A stretch of 64,000 bases of DNA. It comes from Echinostoma caproni (lineage: Eukaryota; Platyhelminthes; Trematoda; Plagiorchiida; Echinostomatidae). Within the stretch, counting starts at the first letter, position 1. The number at the start of each line of letters is the position of its first letter. The translations under genes were made by a program, and so were the position numbers. This document shows, piece by piece, positions 58,179 to 64,000 of the stretch. Location of the stretch: the NCBI GenBank assembly GCA_900618425.1, contig UZAN01039579.1:76697-140696 (forward strand), in the 5' to 3' direction. Below the pieces are notes generated by a model. It was not told where the DNA came from, ran no database searches, and saw only the letters and a list, made by a program, of their open reading frames with translations.

Positions 58179-61100
58179 TTTCATTATAACTCACAGTTTC
58201 AATCTGCTCTCACCGCATGTGATATGTGGGGGAGCTTTCAATGCAAACATTGGGGAGAATGTTCAATTTATGATCTCAGAAATATGAAATATTTACTGTG
58301 CTTTATCGCTTACAGCGCAGCAAGCAAAACATTTTGAACAAAAATGTCAAGTTATCTGGGACTATGCTAATCATTCATAGTATATACCAGTGTGTACTAT
58401 AATTTTGTATGGACTAATTTTGTTGATCGGGTTCTGTAGTCTGGACGAATGACCCTAAAAGATGATAACATGCTGCTAACTGTGTGCGGTTTATATGCGG
58501 AACATATTGAACAAAATGAAATGTACCGTATAAATAATATCCAAAATAGATTACAGTAAACATGGAAATCTAGGTTGAAACGGAGTATTCTTTGCGTTTT
58601 GTTCATTAAAGTAAGCATCATACCAAAACGAACGTGTGTGCCACCTGATAATGGTTTTAAAGCCAAATTTTACTGTCCCCTATTTCATAGTTCTCACCAA
58701 TGACTAACCAATGGGGTACATATTCACCCCGCTTAACTAAACGCTATATAATATGGATTGATGGCTGAATGATTACCATCTTTTCTGATGAAAAAAGCAA
58801 TTCAGGTAGCACCTCATGCAGTGATGATTTATAGACAGATCTTGAATTGTACATTTGAGTTTCCTCTGCAAGATACACGGTGTGTCTGGTTACATACATG
58901 AGCTGTGCTGATTAACATTTCCAAGTCCATCTGTTCTGTACTGACTGCTGATTTCAGGGCACATAAATTAGATGACCAGTATGAATTTTGCGAGCACTGT
59001 TACGTTTTGATTCGAAAAGGATAAAACGGAAAAACTACGATTTGGACAGATTGTTTTGTATGTAAATGTACCAGAGTCATTCCAATGTTTGCAAACATCA
59101 GACCCAGTGGGAAAGAATGCCCAAACGTAACTGGAGAAACAGTTCAGTGTAGTGGGCAGGTATGCAATGAAAGATACCGTTCTGTAAATTATTTCTTCAT
59201 GATGCGAATACAATATTGTCATCGTGCATAACAAACGCAGCCGTTGCAATGCATTGACTGTGGAAGACAACACTATATGATAAGTCAGAGATTTGAAAGC
59301 AAAAGTTATCATAAACATATTTACGAACACTGATAGAGGAGATTAGGGGTAAGATAAATTGTAACATTTTAGGGCAATCTGGACCGAGTATAAGGATATA
59401 AGCCTTCAATCATTACATGACTTTTAAACGTACAGTGAACGAAACAAAGGAAAATGTGGAATGACTATAATTCTGGTTTCACTGTCAGCGATAAAAAGGT
59501 GAATCGGCTACAGAATTATGAGATACTAGTCACATTTGCGAGTGATTCGTAAAAGGATGCGATTGGCTATTTCCTTCACCGGTCCAAGACCAGTTGGAAT
59601 GAATTGATGTATTCAGTATGGCTACTTCAAGATGTTGAGTCTAATAGTGAGCTGTTCCAATAGCTCTTCTGTGTGTGTAGGAACTTTGAAGACTCGTCCC
59701 AAATGAGACTTCTGTTTGTGTGCACGCCACTTTGCTGATACCCTGTTAGTTATTCATGATAAGAAATTGTTCTCGTCCGGGCACCGCCTTGTGAAACTAT
59801 AACAAAAGGGATCACTCAAAATAACCCCACAATACATCACAAATATGCCATCCTGCGGTTTTACGGTCGCTTGATTAGAGAACGTTTGACCAGGGAATAC
59901 GTTTAACAAGACAGTTGGTACAACACAATTTGAAACATAATGATTTAAAAATATAGTTCTTGGGCTTGTAGATAAAATTCCTTAATTGCTCTCAACTAAA
60001 TACGGCGTTTGGCAGTGTATTTGAAAAACGGTGCGCTCATCACGAATTCGTATATTTAATCAAGCTTCACTTGGAAACTATGTTTGTTTAGTGCTCTCCC
60101 AAAATCAGTGATCTTTCTGGAGGATACATGGGAACTTCAACGTACGTACCAACTTCACTCGCATCGTAGGATGAATGCATATATATATATATATATGTAT
60201 ATAAATATTGCATATCTTCACATTTGAGCGAGTTTCAAAATGGAAATGTATTCGAAAATCAGCACATAGATTCCATTCTAAAGGTTTGGCCGGTATAAAT
60301 GAGTAGCCTCTAGAGGAATACAACTCTAATCCTACAAATATTGATATAAAAATATAGCTTTGATATATGGTAAATACATCAGCATCTTACAGAGAAAACT
60401 ATCAAGCTGCAAATGAGGTCGCTTCAAAATTGGAGACATCAGAAAATTCACAAAGGGGGCGAGTTTGATGTGATTTGCTCCTGACGACAAAGACTGTTTC
60501 AATCTGACGCCCTGATAAATTTTGCTACCAAAGACGGCTCTCCAAAGCCTGCTACAAGTCTACCATTGCCCGTCAACGGCAAATCGAAAGGAACAGTCAT
60601 TTTTTATTAGTTCGTTTTTTCACGGGAACAACTAATCATCTAGGACGATGCCTAATTAAATGCCTATTAGGTGTATTTCTTACGCTGCTTTCAGCGGTTT
60701 ATCATGGAATGTGTAAACGGTAAAATGTGGATATTGGCCAAATGCAACGGCGTACAACAAGAGAAATAGTAGGATATTTTGCAATTTAAACAATCTCACG
60801 TGAAGGCACAGACGAAATGCGCAACGTTTATTCTGCGTTGTAAATCTACAATCGTTGTTTAAATTAACCAGCACTCAAACATCACATGCAGTTGATAGTA
60901 ACAACAATGTATATACGCGTCCGCGATGGATTTTTGGCCTCCGGGCGTATAGCGACATATTTAATGAACTGCAATAGAAGAAAGATCCGTTGGACGTAAC
61001 TAAAATTAAATTGGCCATTATGTCCGAAGGATGTTTTAAACCAAACAATGAACGCGGCCGAAAATCGTTAAGGGCTTTTTACGGCTACCCTTTGAAACAA

Positions 61101-61424
61101 AAAAGAAGCAATAACATTGAAAATACTTAATAATAATTCAAATTAAATGGAATTTCAAGCATTACTCATATGTTTTTTAGCATGCTAGATGTTTTTTTCT
61201 ACCGAAGCGAAGCCTTTGAATTCGGCCGCACCATTTATCTCGAAATTCATAATTACACTTTTATGGATTTATTGTCTTTAAAATCGTATCGTTATCAATT
61301 TCAAGGATTGCAAATGTACACGAGCACGTTCATGAACTCTTTATGCGCTATCGCTTAAACTGCGCCTTTTGTGAAATAATCCAACAATGCGAGAAATAAG
61401 TTCAAGCGGATGATCAAAACACAA
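58179..61424. other. Unannotated AT-rich stretch
   Basis: No gene recognised. An alternating AT run (about 60,178-60,197) lies in the middle. A 120-codon minus frame at 58,968-59,330 overlaps another frame and is unrecognised. Confidence 0.4.
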
Positions 61425-61499
61425 AATGGCAGTAGGAGAAAACATCGAGCAGGTTGGCAGGTAGCTCTCAGACAGTGTAGCACCAGTCAAATGTAAATT

Positions 61500-62020
61500 C
61501 CTCTCATTTTAACAAGCAATGTTCGTTCTCTGTTGGGAAAAGTCGAGGAGGTAGTAGACATCACACGAAAAAATGAGTACAAAAACTTTGGTATTAATAT
61601 GCTTCAGGAATCGTGGATGCACGAATAAATCCCTAGTGAAATTGTATAAGCCGATGAATATAACTTGTGTCGGGTTGACCGTCCCGTGAGTATCCATACA
61701 CCGGGTGGTATTATAAGTTAAGTTAGGGACAACTGGATTGAATCAACCGTCATCATCTTTTAATACTCAACAGATAAAATCACTTGTCATGTCATCGAAT
61801 GTAAGCCCCTTATTTTGAGTGGGTTTTATTTCATAATTCTTGGAAACTTTTACCTGTCACCAACTTTTTTAGTTTCTGACATAAATAGCTTTTCTGACAT
61901 TTTTTCTACCTCCACAATAACAAAAGCAAGTGACTCTTTGCGTATATTCGTTGGTTATTTCAACAGACAATGTAAAATTCTTCACCACACTAGGTCTACA
62001 AAATTTGGTACATTTTAATA
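61500..62020 (+). pseudogene. LINE endonuclease domain, broken
   Basis: LTSNVRSLLGKVEEVV and INMLQESWMHE (the QExW motif, intact Glu) run at about 61,510-61,626, then a shift. Further on, at about 61,944-61,967, LRIFVGYFNRQ stands for the usual GDFNR block, with Tyr for Asp. Stops interrupt the middle. No SDH motif is legible in the following 100 bp. Confidence 0.6.
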
Positions 62021-62156
62021 CCAGGCTCAATTAACAACCTGATTTAGCTTTTATAAACAGACCGCTTTTTTTTGAATTTCATCAAAGTGCTCCTCTGAGC
62101 AGTTCAGATAATTTCATCCTAAAAGTATGTCCCAATGTAAACAACAAAACTAACCG

Positions 62157-62546
62157 ATGCACATTTTAAGAAGGCCTTCCAAGATAGTGAATCGAAGAAA
62201 TTGTACATCAGGGAATCTAGAAAGGCTAAGATCCATGATTGCTACGACAGATTTTTCGGTGTTTCTTGATCAGAACCCTTCTATCATCCGTGAACACGTT
62301 AGGGGCTACCTTAATTTCTGTTTTAATCAATGCACTGGCCTGCCAGACATAGTTAGCTCTATGCCGATACCAACTATCGAACCCGCCACAGTCCTAAAAG
62401 AGCTACTGAAAACAAAGTTGAATAATGCATCGGGCATGGATAAAATATCACCAGTAGTACTCAAGGTATGCGCGGATACTCTTTCAGCCCCATTGTCTAA
62501 AACATTCGATGGCTCTCTGATAAGCGGAAAAGTCCCTGATATTTAG
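62157..62546 (+). pseudogene. LINE ORF2 linker and RT entry
   Basis: A 129-codon frame ends in LLKTKLNNASGMDKISPVVLKVCADTLSAPLSKTFDGSLISGKVPDI, the conserved RT entry region (usual form K..KSPGPDGIHP..L...A..L..PL..LFN.SL..G.VP..W). The tryptophan codon expected after PDI is TAG, which truncates the frame. The next segment, YHPTACTSVMLKLFERCLL, is in a shifted frame at about 62,589-62,646. The first Met here is not necessarily the original start. Confidence 0.7.
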
Positions 62547-62774
62547 AGACTGGCCAGGATACCTCCCGTTCCAAAACGAACCCGGGGATTATCATCCCAC
62601 CGCCTGCACGTCCGTCATGCTCAAGTTATTTGAGAGATGCTTGTTACCGTGGGTTGTCACTGAGTCGGAGGAAGACGACATACATCAATTTGGATATCGC
62701 TCTTCGCGCTCAACAATTGCTGCTGTTCATTCAATAATTTCGGCACTAAATTAAAAAAATGTGAGACCGTCAGA

Positions 62775-63407
62775 ATGCTATTTTTAGATTACAACAACGT
62801 TTTCGGTATTCTTGATCGATCAGTGTTGCTCAACCTGATTACCGAAAGTGATGTTAATCCAAACGTTAGCAGATTGATCTGCGATTATTTCACAGATAGA
62901 GGTCAGTTTCCGTGTCTCAACGGCAAAACATCCTCCACTCGCCCAGTTTCTTCTGGTGTCCTGCAAGGTGCAATATTTTCCCCACTTTTCTTTTCAATGT
63001 ATGATAAACAATTTCCCATTCCTCCTGCATTCGTTGGCTGTAACTATGCTGATGACGTTGTTATAGGTTGCAAAGCATCCATCCCAGAAGAGACTTCAGA
63101 AATTCAAAGCAAGTTAAACGACGTTGTTACTTGGTCCCTCTCTCGTTCCCTCACATTGAATGCCTCTGAATGCCAAGATGTGTTTTCCCTCTTGGCCGAT
63201 TTACTATATTCAGCCCTCATAGATACGTTCCCCACCCTATCTGCTAATCATCTATTCGTACCAAAATCAACAGTAGTAAAATACTTGGGCGTTACCTTAT
63301 CACTTAGTTTATCATGGTCACTGCACGTTCAAAACATATTCTGTAAAGTTAGAAAGCTTTCGTATTTCTTTCTCACTCTGATTGAGATTGCTTTCTTTTC
63401 CTCTTAA
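62775..63407 (+). pseudogene. LINE reverse transcriptase core, single open frame
   Basis: A 210-codon frame carries the catalytic heart of an RT that copies element RNA at the nicked target. Motif A reads LFLDYNNVFGILDRSVLL (Asp present, Ala of AF replaced by Val). Motif B reads SSGVLQGAIFSPLFFSMY, followed by motif C NYADDVVIG with YADD codons at 63045-63056. Then come the thumb pieces LTLNASECQD and VVKYLGVTLSLSLSWSLHVQ. All catalytic aspartates are present. It lacks the endonuclease in frame, and its C-terminal part continues in another frame from 63,382, so it is a relic, though a young one compared with the others here. Its first Met is internal to the original protein. Confidence 0.85.
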
Positions 63408-63624
63408 GCTGATTGTTAGTTTTTGGAATGTATGCGTGCTATCCCACTGGTTGTATTGCTCCCCAGTGATTTTTCCCGGTATGTTGAACAAAGACTTTTA
63501 TTTACTGGAGAGATTTATGAATCACATATCTAAATGTAGTGGCATTGTCTGGGATAAACTCGCGGATTCTATCATAGACAGACATCTACAAGCATGCAAA
63601 GGTTTCACTTCCAAAATACTCTAA
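63382..63624 (+). pseudogene. LINE ORF2 C-terminal segment
   Basis: An 80-codon frame reads SFWNVCVLSHWLYCSPVIFPGMLNKDFYLLERFMNHISKCSGI and then RHLQACKGFTSKIL. It is the usual cap of CR1-like ORF2 proteins, in which a hydrophobic LLLYCSP..FP-like stretch is followed by a Cys-containing tail. It overlaps the RT core frame by 26 bp, marking a frameshift. The stop at 63,624 comes slightly before the usual end. Confidence 0.65.
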
Positions 63625-64000
63625 TTCATTAGGAGATTCATTGAACCTATCGATCTTTACGCTCCCTCCAACCTCAACAAACTTGTACGGGGGTTAACTG
63701 TTTGCTATCCTCCAATCAAAATTAATTACATTTTCCCGATAGACCACTAAGTTCTCTGGTTTCTTTTCCTTTTACAGTGACCACTCAGTTTCTGCGTATT
63801 TCCGTCTTCTTTTTAAACCACAGGGGTTCTTACAAAACCTTGGCACCAATGATTTCCGTTTTAATACCGGGATTACGGCGAAAAGTAAGGTCCTGTGGAG
63901 CTGTCCACTGAGCATTTTATTTTGTCATGCTAATTTCCACCACAATGTTTATAGCTTTTTCTTGTCTCAACATACGTTTCTATCATTAGGCTTCTCTGGA

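Larger units (their letters stand above)
61425..64000 (+). mobile_element. CR1-like LINE (copy 3), best preserved
   Basis: Endonuclease, RT and C-terminal segments follow in order over about 2.4 kb. The start aligns with copy 2 at about 4,640 (AGAAAACATCG...GGTTGGCAGG, then SNVRSLLGK). Endonuclease relics lie at 61,500-62,020, the linker and RT entry at 62,157-62,546, a frameshifted patch at 62,547-62,760, the RT core in one open frame at 62,775-63,407 and the C-terminal part at 63,382-63,624. What follows to the window end is probably 3' untranslated. The gene is broken by stops and shifts but far less than copy 2. The nearest known relatives would be CR1-like trematode LINEs of the SR1/Perere type. 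Confidence 0.85.

Noticed and set aside
1..64000. CRISPR arrays, bacterial operons, ribosome binding sites, rRNA genes
   Set aside because: No regularly spaced direct repeats, no operon-like tandem genes and no rRNA blocks were seen; content is eukaryotic.

Overview
The window looks like eukaryotic, AT-rich, repeat-dense intergenic DNA, most likely from a flatworm and probably a digenean trematode. The sequence shows no bacterial-style operons, no long host open reading frame and no host gene I can name. Recognisable content is almost entirely decayed retroelements: CR1/Jockey-group LINEs, a Ty3/gypsy integrase remnant, Penelope-like element (PLE) endonuclease fragments and a tRNA-derived SINE-like family carrying hammerhead ribozymes. 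That mix, especially CR1-like LINEs resembling schistosome SR1/Perere elements plus a hammerhead SINE like SM-alpha, is my reason for suggesting a trematode. The assignment is inference.

Layout: 1.05-1.83 kb is a CR1-like LINE tail interrupted by a GC-richer insert. 4.64-8.96 kb is a longer copy of the same LINE, interrupted at 6938 by a Ty3/gypsy remnant with an LTR stub, zinc-binding and integrase parts and a 3' LTR. 9.49-9.84 kb is an inverted-arm SINE unit. 10.02-10.73 kb is a minus-strand LINE RT fragment. 18.75-21.11 kb is a minus-strand CR1/Jockey-group LINE with endonuclease and RT pieces. 23.4-24.0 and 38.09-38.48 kb are PLE GIY-YIG endonuclease fragments. 26.23-26.42, 33.20-33.60 and 41.66-42.03 kb are three more SINE units. 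57.95-58.18 kb may be a pogo-type DDE transposase fragment. 61.43-64.0 kb is the best-preserved CR1-like LINE and runs to the window edge. tRNA-like sequences lie at 3.1, 13.6 and 37.3 kb. Assembly gaps lie at 28,864-29,741 and 49,553-50,105.

The standout is the SINE-like family. Its units combine a pol III tRNA-like head (A and B boxes) with a hammerhead ribozyme on the same strand and a conserved tail. At all four loci the tail also appears at the other end as an inverted arm. At 26.3 kb the ribozyme core is intact with a perfect stem II, and 42-bp arms are exact inverted repeats. At 41.7-42.0 kb two hammerheads with intact cores face each other and share private mutations. Three of the four loci share the same spacer between the arms. 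This suggests one mobile foldback unit rather than chance insertions. Stem III is a palindrome, which fits cleavage in a dimeric or multimeric RNA.
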